Source of the DNA: Spartinivicinus poritis
Lineage (GTDB): Bacteria > Pseudomonadota > Gammaproteobacteria > Pseudomonadales > Zooshikellaceae
Assembly (NCBI RefSeq): GCF_028858535.1
Contig: NZ_JAPMOU010000050.1
Span: forward strand, 1 to 36,151
Length of the DNA: 36,151 bases
Direction of reading: 5' to 3'
Shown here: positions 1-7,135 of the stretch, in pieces
How the letters are laid out: each line of letters starts with the position of its first letter
Position numbering within the stretch: the first letter of the stretch is position 1
The notes under the pieces: generated by a model
Databases searched by the model: none
Seen by the model: only the letters and a program-made list of their open reading frames with translations
What the model was told of the DNA's origin: nothing
Position numbers and translations under genes: made by a program

Positions 1-44
1 TTTAAACTCAGGCCTTTTTGAAATTGAACTTTGTTGATAGCCAT
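1..44 (-). CDS. IS1595-type transposase, N-terminus only (runs off window)
   Basis: The minus strand reads MAINKVQFQKGLSL from an ATG at 44 to the window edge. The 'NKVQFQKGLSL' start is what I recall of IS1595-family DDE transposases, whose next residues normally lead into a zinc-ribbon region outside this window. An AGAAGG ribosome-binding site lies 8 bases upstream of the ATG. Bases 45-227 would then contain the upstream end of the insertion sequence, but I could not place its terminal repeat. Only 14 residues are visible, so the family call rests on a short match. The element lies just downstream of the sigma-54 response regulator, where a partner histidine kinase gene might be expected. 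Confidence 0.6.
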   Translation of the reverse strand, partial: MAINKVQFQKGLSL

Positions 45-227
45 TATTTATACCTTCTCAATCAAGTTGCCATACTGCTCAAATATACAGCAGCTAATGG
101 CTTAGGTATAGTGATAATTAGGATACCTTTTGTCCTTCCATTTATCGTTTTACGACAACTCATACAACACTTTTAAACTAAACTTCTGCTATTCATGAAA
201 AGACCAGTCTATACTCACTTATCAGAT

Positions 228-1595
228 TCATAAAGCATACTTATCTAGTCGTCGATACAGTGCAGCACGTGACAACCCCAATTCTCTTGCTGCATGAGTA
301 ATATTGCCTGTGTATTTTCGTAAAGCGACCTCTATAGTATGTTTTTCAATATCATTTAGGTTTAATGTATCAAGAGTACTTGTCATATTATTTTCTGTGA
401 GTAAAGGAAAGTCATTAATTGACAACTGTGAACTTTCACTTAATATAACAGCTCTTTCAATACTATGTTGTAATTCTCTAATATTGCCAGGCCATGAAAA
501 GCTTTGTAATGCTTGAATGGTTTCTGAGGAAATAGTCAGTGTTGGGCGATGATATTTTTTTGTATATGTTTTTAAATAGTGATCAATTATTAAAGGAATA
601 TCCTCTGGGCGCTCTCTCAAGGGTGGAAGCGCTATTTCAACTGTATTGATTCGATAAAGTAAATCTTGACGAAAATTAGCTTGGTCGAACAATAAATTTT
701 TCGACAAATTTGTTGCCGCCACTATACGAATATTCACAGGAACTGCCTGATTACTACCAATTGGAGTAATTTCGCGTAACTCTATTACATTGAGTATTTT
801 TGCTTGAAAATGTGTTGGTAAGTTACCGATTTCATCTAAAAATAGCGTTCCACCATCAGCTTCTTGGATACGCCCTATTCTATTTTGAGCTGCACCTGTA
901 AAAGCACCTTTTTGATACCCAAATAACTCAGCTTCAAATAAGCTGTCAGGTATTGCCCCCAAATCAACTGAAATGAAAGGAGCAGTGTTCCGATGCGAGT
1001 AACGATGAATCTCTCTGGCAATTACACCTTTACCTGTACCATTTTCACCCAAAATCAGTATATTGGCATCTGTTGGAGCTGCTAAGTGTATTGTATGTAC
1101 AATTTTTTTTAATGACTGAGACTGGCCAATTATTTTTTGATCAAACCTTTTATTAGCTATTGATGAAAAAAAAGATTTTGCTTTAAGCGATTCATTCTTA
1201 ACCAATTGTGTCGCTCGATATGCATCACCTATAACTGACTGTAGTTTATCCACTTTCCATGGTTTAATAATAAGGTCTACTGCACCATTCTTAAATGCTT
1301 GTATTGCTATATCTACTTCATTATTATCTGTCATCATTACCACAGCTGTCTTCTGACTAACTGACTTAATATATGAAAGCCAATAAAACCCGTGTAGACC
1401 AACGTTTTTTCTTTCAGAACAACTCATATCAAGCAGAACCACATCATAAGCAGTCTTCTCAAGCAGAAAAGGTATTTGACTTGGGTTACTACAGGCTTTC
1501 ACATGGCTAAACATGCCCTTCAATAACCGTGTTATAGAAGCAAGCACTCCCTCATCACTGTCAACAATCAGTATCTTAGACTCCTTCTGGCTCAT
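228..1595 (-). CDS. Sigma-54-dependent response regulator (NtrC/AtoC type), likely activator of the peptide cluster
   Basis: Encodes a three-domain bacterial enhancer-binding protein. The receiver domain has the acidic start ILIVDSDE, a phospho-acceptor Asp in DVVLLDM (about residue 56) and the Lys in IIKPWK. An AAA+ domain follows with Walker A GENGTGKG, the sigma-54-contacting GAFTGA loop, Walker B GGTLFLDEIG and the R-finger segment FRQDLLYR. The C-terminus is a Fis-type helix-turn-helix (ITHAARELGLSRAALYRRL). The receiver has an extra stretch after the phospho-Asp (SCSERKNVGLHGFYWL), which I associate with AtoC-like regulators found next to export operons. I chose the ATG at 1595; an in-frame TTG at 1625 would add ten residues and has no better ribosome-binding site. 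It is transcribed away from the peptide cluster, which has a sigma-54 promoter. No kinase partner is visible. Confidence 0.93.
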   Translation of the reverse strand: MSQKESKILIVDSDEGVLASITRLLKGMFSHVKACSNPSQIPFLLEKTAYDVVLLDMSCSERKNVGLHGFYWLSYIKSVSQKTAVVMMTDNNEVDIAIQAFKNGAVDLIIKPWKVDKLQSVIGDAYRATQLVKNESLKAKSFFSSIANKRFDQKIIGQSQSLKKIVHTIHLAAPTDANILILGENGTGKGVIAREIHRYSHRNTAPFISVDLGAIPDSLFEAELFGYQKGAFTGAAQNRIGRIQEADGGTLFLDEIGNLPTHFQAKILNVIELREITPIGSNQAVPVNIRIVAATNLSKNLLFDQANFRQDLLYRINTVEIALPPLRERPEDIPLIIDHYLKTYTKKYHRPTLTISSETIQALQSFSWPGNIRELQHSIERAVILSESSQLSINDFPLLTENNMTSTLDTLNLNDIEKHTIEVALRKYTGNITHAARELGLSRAALYRRLDKYAL

Positions 1596-1793
1596 ACTTA
1601 ATACCAACTTACTCCATGCACTCAAATACTTTGTCTGTCTTATGCAAAGTTATAGGTACAAATCTTTCATTCAAAGCAATGCGAGGCAAATGAACAAAAA
1701 ATCACCTACTTAAAAGTAATAACTATAACAAATCTTAAAACATATTTATTATATTTTTTAATACAACTAAAGTAGTACACCAACCCAAAATTA

Positions 1794-1969
1794 TATACCC
1801 AATGCGAAGGGTTTTTAGGTGAGGCCATCAAGTGACGAAGCCTCATGAGCCTATATTAATAGGTGATTGGGGTGACAGTTAAATGCTCCATGCCTTAACT
1901 GCATTCACACCATCCGTGGTGATTAGGAATGAAAATAACAAAACCTAAAAATGATTCGCGACGGGTATA
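1794..1969. mobile_element. MITE-like element, long form (176 bp)
   Basis: Begins TATACCC and ends GGGTATA. The outer ~26 bases on each side are imperfect inverted repeats: the left end reads GCGAAGGGTTTTTAGG and the right end CCTAAAAATGATTCGC. The same ends, nearly base for base, delimit a 73-bp copy at 32394-32466; this copy carries about 103 extra internal bases. There is no coding capacity. The TA at each outer edge fits a TA target duplication as made by Tc1/mariner/IS630-type transposases, but that is inference. Confidence 0.75.
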
Positions 1970-2074
1970 ACACCACACTATTAACAAACAAAAAACATAC
2001 CCACTGATTGGCTATAATTTGCTATACAACTTAAGTATAATAAATTTGCTTTATCTAAATAATACTTGCAAGCA

Positions 2075-2107
2075 CACCTTTGTTCACAAGCAACCACCTT
2101 TTGTTCA
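2075..2107 (+). promoter_or_regulatory. Candidate upstream activator sites (direct repeats)
   Basis: Two copies of CACCTTTGTTCA / CACCTTTTGTTCA lie at 2075-2086 and 2095-2107, start to start 20 bases apart, so on about the same helix face. They are 75-107 bases upstream of the -24 element, where enhancer sites for NtrC-type activators normally lie. The first includes an imperfect dyad TTGTtcACAA. Binding by the adjacent regulator is inferred from position only. Confidence 0.4.
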
Positions 2108-2181
2108 AAAACGCACAATAAAAACTAATAGATAACATATAATAATTTCTGAAACATCTATTTATAAACTAAATCGTTTTT

Positions 2182-2197
2182 TGGCATAAGAGTTGCT
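2182..2197 (+). promoter_or_regulatory. Sigma-54 (-24/-12) promoter of the peptide operon
   Basis: The sequence TGGCATAAGAGTTGCT matches every position of the sigma-54 consensus TGGCAYRNNNNTTGCW, with exactly ten bases between the invariant GG and GC. It faces the precursor gene and predicts a start of transcription near 2208-2210, giving a leader of about 178 bases. A GAFTGA-containing activator gene lies on the other side of the intergenic region. The leader contains a perfect palindrome TCTCATGAGA (2347-2356) just upstream of the ribosome-binding site. Confidence 0.82.
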
Positions 2198-2386
2198 GCT
2201 ATAAATTACTTAGACAAGTATATTTAGCTTTACAGCCTATAATTTACTCATTTTATGAACATATATTTTTTGTCAAAATTTTTTTCAAAATAAAAAGTAT
2301 TGCATCACAATATTATTTTAATTACTATCCAAAAGGTCGACACCGATCTCATGAGAATCATATCTTAGTATAAAAGGAAAGTTATC

Positions 2387-2548
2387 ATGAATAATTTAAA
2401 AAACACTGAAAATACAAATGAAGAAGTAAGATCTTTAACTGAAGAAGAAGTTTTGTTAGCAAGCGGCGGTGCTTGTCGTACAGAACTTAAAGTCACTTAT
2501 AGAGGTGGCGAGAAAGACGCTGAAGCTGTATTAGTTTGTGATTTCTAA
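2387..2548 (+). CDS. RiPP precursor peptide with double-glycine leader
   Basis: A 53-codon gene with a good ribosome-binding site (AAAAGGAAA, eight bases before the ATG). The N-terminal 28 residues form an acidic leader ending in LTEEEVLLASGG, the pattern cut after Gly-Gly by C39 peptidases; such an exporter is encoded at 7136-9265. The predicted 25-residue core runs from Ala29 to Phe53. It has Cys at 30 and 51, Thr at 32 and 37, Lys at 35 and 43, and acidic residues at 33, 42, 44, 46 and 52, so it offers hydroxyl/amine donors and carboxylates that an ATP-grasp ligase could join as esters or amides. The core ends Cys-Asp-Phe. A second Gly-Gly (40-41) inside the core lacks leader-like sequence before it. 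I know no close relative of the core. Substrate status is inferred from leader, position and neighbours. Confidence 0.85.
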   Translation: MNNLKNTENTNEEVRSLTEEEVLLASGGACRTELKVTYRGGEKDAEAVLVCDF

Positions 2549-2570
2549 TCTATAGCTAATACTATAAAAA

Positions 2571-2599
2571 ATATTCGGCAGATTATATCTGTCGAATAT
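2571..2599 (+). promoter_or_regulatory. Intra-operon hairpin after the precursor gene
   Basis: A 12-bp stem (ATATTCGGCAGA pairing with TCTGTCGAATAT, one G-U pair) closes a 5-base loop, 22 bases after the precursor stop codon and 33 before the next start. It has no U-run on the plus-strand side, so it looks more like an mRNA-stabilising or partial-termination structure than a full terminator. Such a hairpin would let precursor transcript exceed enzyme transcript. Confidence 0.65.
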
Positions 2600-2632
2600 G
2601 AATCTATACCTGATATAGCTCAATAAATAGTC

Positions 2633-3646
2633 ATGCAATCCTACAAAATACTTTGTATATTTTTGTTACTAACATTAATAACAGCATGCAACGTTAGTAG
2701 AGTACTACCATCTAATAATAACCTGCCTACATTTACTAATCTTTATAATGATCTTTGGTACTATTTGGTTACAAATACAGCCAGCAAGGATATAAATATT
2801 GACAGTTATAAAAATAGCTTTCTAACCAGTATTCTCCGCCTTGATTGTAACAAAAGCTATAAGTTAAGTAACAAAGAAATGTTATCATTGGCAAGCATTA
2901 TAGAAATAATTGATACAAATACATTAACAATTGCAAAAAATAAAATATACAACTGCTATAAATCTAATGATATAGAAGGTTATATATACGCCCAAGTTAT
3001 TGATAAAATAACTTTACATAAAAGTAACAAGCAAGTATATGGATCTCAGGTAAACAACAAAAACTGGACTTATAAAAGTCTTTACACAATATCAAATAAC
3101 ACAAATATAGACCAAAAAAGATCAGAACTAGGTTTGGTTAGTTTATCAATAGTCAACAAAATTATTAATTTAGAAAACAAAGACCAACAACTTAGAAAAG
3201 CATATATAAGTGAAAAAAACAAATACAAAAGAAAAAATATATCGCTAAAAATGAACTTTACTGGTGTAGAATCAGAGGAATTCATACTTAAAATCACTAA
3301 AGAGTATGGCTTACTTACACCTAGTATGTTAGGGTTTGATGCTTACAATAGCTATTTTACACTTATTCAACATTTATCAAAAAAAAGCTTCTTAATTCTG
3401 CACCCATATATTTTAGATGCATACAAATCAGATAAAATATCGCCAAATCATTACGCTTTATATATAGACAGATATAATGTATACAATGGTTTCAAACAAA
3501 AATTTGGCACTCAGTACAATAGTAGAGGCGACCTATTACCTGTTGAAAATAAAGCTATATTACCAATTTTAAGAAAAAAAATGCACCTTTATCCTTTTGA
3601 TATTACTGGCAAGTCTTACAATAAGCTATACAAAGAAAAAATATGA
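2633..3646 (+). CDS. Putative lipoprotein with duplicated DUF6624-like motif
   Basis: A 337-residue protein starting with a lipoprotein signal (hydrophobic stretch, then LITAC with Cys19). Asn at +2 gives no inner-membrane retention signal, so outer-membrane anchoring is likely. Two stretches look like the same motif: KQVYGSQ (133-139) followed by a K/R-x-E-L-G-L-type segment (KRSELGL, 162-168), and KQKFGTQ (288-294) followed by LLPVENKAILPILRKKM. This layout resembles my recollection of the DUF6624 family, which has no known biochemical role; the assignment is moderate. The gene ends inside the ATP-grasp gene (ATGA overlap), so the two are translationally coupled. Self-protection, periplasmic capture or export assistance are possible jobs, none shown. 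Codon use is extremely AT-rich, as in the rest of the cluster. Confidence 0.8.
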   Translation: MQSYKILCIFLLLTLITACNVSRVLPSNNNLPTFTNLYNDLWYYLVTNTASKDINIDSYKNSFLTSILRLDCNKSYKLSNKEMLSLASIIEIIDTNTLTIAKNKIYNCYKSNDIEGYIYAQVIDKITLHKSNKQVYGSQVNNKNWTYKSLYTISNNTNIDQKRSELGLVSLSIVNKIINLENKDQQLRKAYISEKNKYKRKNISLKMNFTGVESEEFILKITKEYGLLTPSMLGFDAYNSYFTLIQHLSKKSFLILHPYILDAYKSDKISPNHYALYIDRYNVYNGFKQKFGTQYNSRGDLLPVENKAILPILRKKMHLYPFDITGKSYNKLYKEKI

Positions 3647-4653
3647 TTATTATAGTTAGTAATGGAAAAGCTGAAAATGAAACTGAGGAGGTTTTAGAAT
3701 GGCTTTCATATATGGGAGAAGATGTTAACCGTATTAATGGCACATTGACGCTAGAATCTAACCTTGAAATAGAGTTAGCAAATAACACACCACCAGTCAA
3801 GATCAGTATTGATAATAGAAACTGTGATTTAAGTAATATTAAGTCAATATGGTTTAGACGATGGAATCCTACTAACTTAATTAAGAAGTCAATTAATAAT
3901 GAAGATCATACTCTGAAAAGAAACCAGTTAACTCTTAACAATCATGTAAAACATTTTATTGAGAGTGAACACAGTACACTGCGAAATTTTTTATTTACAG
4001 TTCTCAAGCAAAATGCTAACAAGGTGGTTGACCATGTTGATGTTAAACATATAAATAGAATCAGTGTACAGTTACTTGCTATTTCAATTGGTTTAAAAAC
4101 CCCAAAAACGTTAATCTGTAATAGTAAAAACGACCTATACAATTTCATAAATAAAAATAATAGCACTATTATTAAAGCCATGGGTGAAACATTTACTTGT
4201 TATCTGGAAAATGAAGAAATATTGATTAGCTCATATACAACCAGATTAACACAAAAGTTAATAGCTCACTTTGAGGAAAAAATATTTCCTGTTCTTGCTC
4301 AAGAGGAAGTAGAAAAAGAGTTTGAAATAAGAACTTTTTTCTTAAACAACAAGTGTTATTCAATGGCTATATTTTCACAAGAAAATACAGCGTCTATAGT
4401 AGACTTTAGGGCATATTCAGGTAATGAAGTACCTTATCGAATGGTTCCCTATAAATTAGATGAAGATATAGAGAATAAGATCAACATTCTGATGAAAAAT
4501 TTAAACCTATCCACAGGCTCTTTAGACTTTATTAAAACTCGAAATAACGATTTAGTATTTTTAGAAGTCAATCCAGTTGGAAAGTTTGGTATGGTATCTA
4601 AACCTTGTAACTATTTTTTAGAAAAAAAACTAGCTCAATATTTAGCAGAATAA
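3643..4653 (+). CDS. gwsG: ATP-grasp peptide ligase of grasp-with-spasm type
   Basis: A 336-residue ATP-grasp enzyme of the MvdD/graspetide-ligase group, expected to activate acidic side chains of the precursor with ATP and join them to Thr/Ser or Lys to make macrocycles. The N-terminal domain has the typical IWFRRWNP segment (69-76). The ATP-grasp fold shows the nucleotide-binding Lys in IIKAMGE (about 178), the central acidic/basic strand EKEFEIRTFF (224-233), and the metal-binding segment GSLDF...FLEVNPVGKFG with Asp295, Glu308 and Asn310. The ending GMVSKPCNYFLEKKLAQYL is very close to what I recall for TIGR04192 (grasp-with-spasm ATP-grasp maturase), a family mainly seen in Bacteroidota. 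The start ATG overlaps the stop of the lipoprotein gene. Substrate is inferred to be the 53-residue peptide upstream. Confidence 0.9.
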   Translation: MIIIVSNGKAENETEEVLEWLSYMGEDVNRINGTLTLESNLEIELANNTPPVKISIDNRNCDLSNIKSIWFRRWNPTNLIKKSINNEDHTLKRNQLTLNNHVKHFIESEHSTLRNFLFTVLKQNANKVVDHVDVKHINRISVQLLAISIGLKTPKTLICNSKNDLYNFINKNNSTIIKAMGETFTCYLENEEILISSYTTRLTQKLIAHFEEKIFPVLAQEEVEKEFEIRTFFLNNKCYSMAIFSQENTASIVDFRAYSGNEVPYRMVPYKLDEDIENKINILMKNLNLSTGSLDFIKTRNNDLVFLEVNPVGKFGMVSKPCNYFLEKKLAQYLAE

Positions 4654-4659
4654 TAAATA

Positions 4660-4845
4660 ATGAAAACAAAAATTAATCTTGACAATTTAAGTAAATTACC
4701 TATTTTATTTTCGACAGTTCAACAATCTAAGCTTAGGTTAAAAAATAGTAATATATACTCTTCATTTTACCAGGCAGAAGAATTCAATGCCCCAAACTTT
4801 TATAAGCTGACCTGCTTAGTATATACAGACTACGATCGATATTAA
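4660..4845 (+). CDS. Small protein of unknown function between gwsG and gwsS
   Basis: A 61-codon frame fitting exactly between two maturase genes, six bases after the gwsG stop and eleven before the gwsS start. The ribosome-binding site is poor, which fits translational coupling. The product is basic in its first half and ends in a Tyr/Asp-rich tail (YTDYDRY). It has one Cys (52), no Gly-Gly, no signal peptide and no membrane segment. I do not recognise it. Possibilities are a leader-binding helper, a second substrate without GG leader, or an accessory of the SPASM protein. Tight packing in the operon is the main reason to believe it is real. Confidence 0.6.
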   Translation: MKTKINLDNLSKLPILFSTVQQSKLRLKNSNIYSSFYQAEEFNAPNFYKLTCLVYTDYDRY

Positions 4846-4856
4846 GGTTAACGCTT

Positions 4857-5867
4857 GTGAATGATTCCACTGTTCAAAATTTTCTAACTCTGTTTTCATG
4901 CTGTAAAGTAGTTAAAGGCTATAATCGTAGTACAATTCTAGACTTGCAAACACAAAAAATATATATAATACCAAACTCACTTGGTGAATTTATTAATAAA
5001 TGTAAAAATTCACCCTATGAAGAAGTATTAAATTGCTACAATAAAGAGGATAAAAAAACAATCAAAAGCTATATTGACTACTTGACTAACAATAATTTTT
5101 GTTTCTTTACTGAAACACCAGATAAATTCCCAGATATTAGCACAGAATGGGATCATCCATCCAAAATAACCAATGCGATTATTGATATTAGTAGTCATGT
5201 CCATGATTTTTTGTATTTAAATAAACAGTTATCTAAACTAGGTTGCTATAGTGTAGAAATTCGTGTTTTTAATAAGCATGACTTTAGTGTTTATGAAAAA
5301 ATTATAGCTGGTTTCAATAACTCTAGAATCAAGCAAATTATATTGCATATTCCATATCAAGTTAATCTAGCCTCATCTGAAATTTTTGATCCGCTATTCT
5401 TTAATCAAAGACTAAAAGCCATATATGTTCACTCTCTAACCAAAAATATTGCAGAATACTCTAAAAACAGTGTTATCTATAAGCATGAAAAGCTTATCGA
5501 TGCATCTTGTTGTGGAAAGATTTCAAGAAATAATTTTCTTGCCAATATTGATTTTTATACCGAGTCTATAAATCACAATAACTGTTTAAATAGAAAAATA
5601 AGCATTGATGCAGATGGCAATATCAAAAATTGTCCGGCAATGAAAGCTAGCTTTGGCTATTACAAAAAGTATGACTTCAACGATATCATATCAACAGATA
5701 AGTTTCAGAGTAATTGGGATACTACAAAGGATAAAATAAGTGCATGTGCAGATTGTGAGTTTAGATACAGCTGCCTAAACTGCCAAATAATAACTTCAGA
5801 TAAAAATAATATGTATTCAAAACCAAAACATTGTGGATATGACCCATATACTTCAACTTGGCGCTAA
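4857..5867 (+). CDS. gwsS: SPASM-domain peptide maturase without radical-SAM cysteines
   Basis: A 336-residue protein starting at a GTG nine bases after AAGG. The N-terminus (LFSCCKVVKGYNRSTILDLQ, then IYIIPNSLGEFI) and EWDHPSKITNAIID match my memory of TIGR04193, the grasp-with-spasm SPASM protein. The C-terminus has a near-complete SPASM cysteine set: C243-x10-G254-x4-C259, C297-x2-C300-x5-C306-x2-C309, and C326, enough for auxiliary iron-sulfur clusters. The CxxxCxxC motif that binds the catalytic cluster and SAM in radical-SAM enzymes is absent; the place where it would fall (about 106-118) reads NAIIDISSHVHDF. So it is probably a redox, scaffold or leader-recognition partner rather than an independent radical enzyme. 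Its final codons overlap a possible TTG start for the next gene. Confidence 0.88.
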   Translation: MNDSTVQNFLTLFSCCKVVKGYNRSTILDLQTQKIYIIPNSLGEFINKCKNSPYEEVLNCYNKEDKKTIKSYIDYLTNNNFCFFTETPDKFPDISTEWDHPSKITNAIIDISSHVHDFLYLNKQLSKLGCYSVEIRVFNKHDFSVYEKIIAGFNNSRIKQIILHIPYQVNLASSEIFDPLFFNQRLKAIYVHSLTKNIAEYSKNSVIYKHEKLIDASCCGKISRNNFLANIDFYTESINHNNCLNRKISIDADGNIKNCPAMKASFGYYKKYDFNDIISTDKFQSNWDTTKDKISACADCEFRYSCLNCQIITSDKNNMYSKPKHCGYDPYTSTWR

Positions 5868-5884
5868 CAGTAGTTGCTATTAAC

Positions 5885-7117
5885 ATGAATGACAAGACTA
5901 AGAACCTTTTCAGGAAAGAAGTTTTAGAGCACAGGTCAAATAATTTTGGTAATATAATAATAATAAGACCTATTTCATTTACTTTTTTTATTGCAGGTAT
6001 AACGTTTATTGTTTTACTTGCGCTCATATATTTATACTTTGGTAGTTATAACCGAATAGAACATGTTCAGGGTGTTCTTAAAACAGTTACAGGGTTAAGT
6101 GAAATATATGGTAGTGAGCAAGGCTTTATTAATAAAGTATATATTAGTGAAGGTGAGTACATTGAAGCAGGTGAATATCTTTATAGTATTAAAACAGGTA
6201 GACAAAGCAGTAATGGTGATGTAGATCAAATAGCTGCTAGCAGTATCAAGAAAAATTTAGACGTTATAAATGAACAGATAAGTATATTAAAAACCAAGCA
6301 TAAAAATGAAAAGGTAAAATTAAACGTTAATCGAAAAGAGTTAAAAAATGACGTAATTCACTTAAAAAACAAACTAAAACTTGAAGAAAAAAAATACTCT
6401 TTATCTAAGCAAAAACTAGACTCATACCAAGTGCTTTACCAAAAGGGATTAGTATCAAAAATCAAGCTCAATGATATGAGTCGTGAAATTATTCAGCACG
6501 AAATAACAATTGATTCAATAAAATCTAAACTTTATAGTAAAAACTTAAAACTAAACCAATATGCAACATACATATCAGACCTAGTAGTTAGCCACAATCT
6601 TGAGGTTAACAAATTAAAAGAAAAGTATATTAGCCTGGAAAAAGAATTAATAGGTGTTGAGTCAAAGTCGTCTTATATAGTTAAAGCACCGATTTCTGGT
6701 CTTGTTTCTACTCCTGTATTAAAAGTTGGTGAGTCAGTACAAACTGAATACCCTATATTAACTATCCTACCAGATGATTTAACTTTAGAAGCTGAGTTAT
6801 ATATTCCTAGTCGTGCAATTGGTTTTGTCACAGTAGGACAAACTGTAATGCTTAAGTATGCTTCTTATCCATATCAAAAGTTTGGTATGTCAAAGGGTAA
6901 AATTAGCAAAGTTTCAAAAAATATTATTCATCCAGAAAATCTCAAGTATTCATCATCAGTAAAAGAGCCGGTGTATCGAGTATTTGTTAAGCTTAACAGC
7001 CAATTTGTTTCTGCCTTTGATAAACAGTACCCTTTGCAGGTTGGAATGTCTCTAGTAGCAGATATTATTGGTGAACCAAGATCCTTATTGGAATGGATTT
7101 TCTCCCCTTTGTCGTAA
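5885..7117 (+). CDS. HlyD-family periplasmic adaptor of the peptide exporter
   Basis: A 410-residue membrane fusion protein linking the inner-membrane exporter to an outer-membrane TolC-type channel, none of which is visible in this window. A single membrane helix (about 29-51) follows a short cytoplasmic tail. Next come a first lipoyl half-motif (GFINKVYISEGEYIEAGEYLYSI), a long coiled coil (about 110-265, rich in Lys/Glu/Leu), the second lipoyl half (YIVKAPISGLVSTPVLKVGE) and a beta-barrel domain ending GMSLVADIIGEPRSLLEWIF, typical of bacteriocin-type HlyD proteins. I chose the ATG at 5885; an upstream in-frame TTG at 5858 overlaps gwsS and would add nine residues. Eighteen bases separate it from the ABC exporter, so the two form one unit. 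Confidence 0.92.
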   Translation: MNDKTKNLFRKEVLEHRSNNFGNIIIIRPISFTFFIAGITFIVLLALIYLYFGSYNRIEHVQGVLKTVTGLSEIYGSEQGFINKVYISEGEYIEAGEYLYSIKTGRQSSNGDVDQIAASSIKKNLDVINEQISILKTKHKNEKVKLNVNRKELKNDVIHLKNKLKLEEKKYSLSKQKLDSYQVLYQKGLVSKIKLNDMSREIIQHEITIDSIKSKLYSKNLKLNQYATYISDLVVSHNLEVNKLKEKYISLEKELIGVESKSSYIVKAPISGLVSTPVLKVGESVQTEYPILTILPDDLTLEAELYIPSRAIGFVTVGQTVMLKYASYPYQKFGMSKGKISKVSKNIIHPENLKYSSSVKEPVYRVFVKLNSQFVSAFDKQYPLQVGMSLVADIIGEPRSLLEWIFSPLS

Positions 7118-7135
7118 ATAAGACTCCATATTAAT

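Larger units (their letters stand above)
1596..2181. other. Intergenic region between regulator and peptide operon
   Basis: About 590 very AT-rich bases with no convincing gene. It should hold the regulator's own promoter on the minus strand, which I could not pin down. It contains a MITE-like element (1794-1969) and a pair of direct repeats (2075-2107) that could bind the enhancer-binding protein. A short open frame at 1513-1713 on the plus strand overlaps the regulator and looks like a shadow. Confidence 0.6.

Noticed and set aside
2501-2511. Second Gly-Gly (RGGE) in the precursor as an alternative cleavage site
   Set aside because: The preceding residues lack the acidic/hydrophobic leader pattern that is perfect before the first Gly-Gly.
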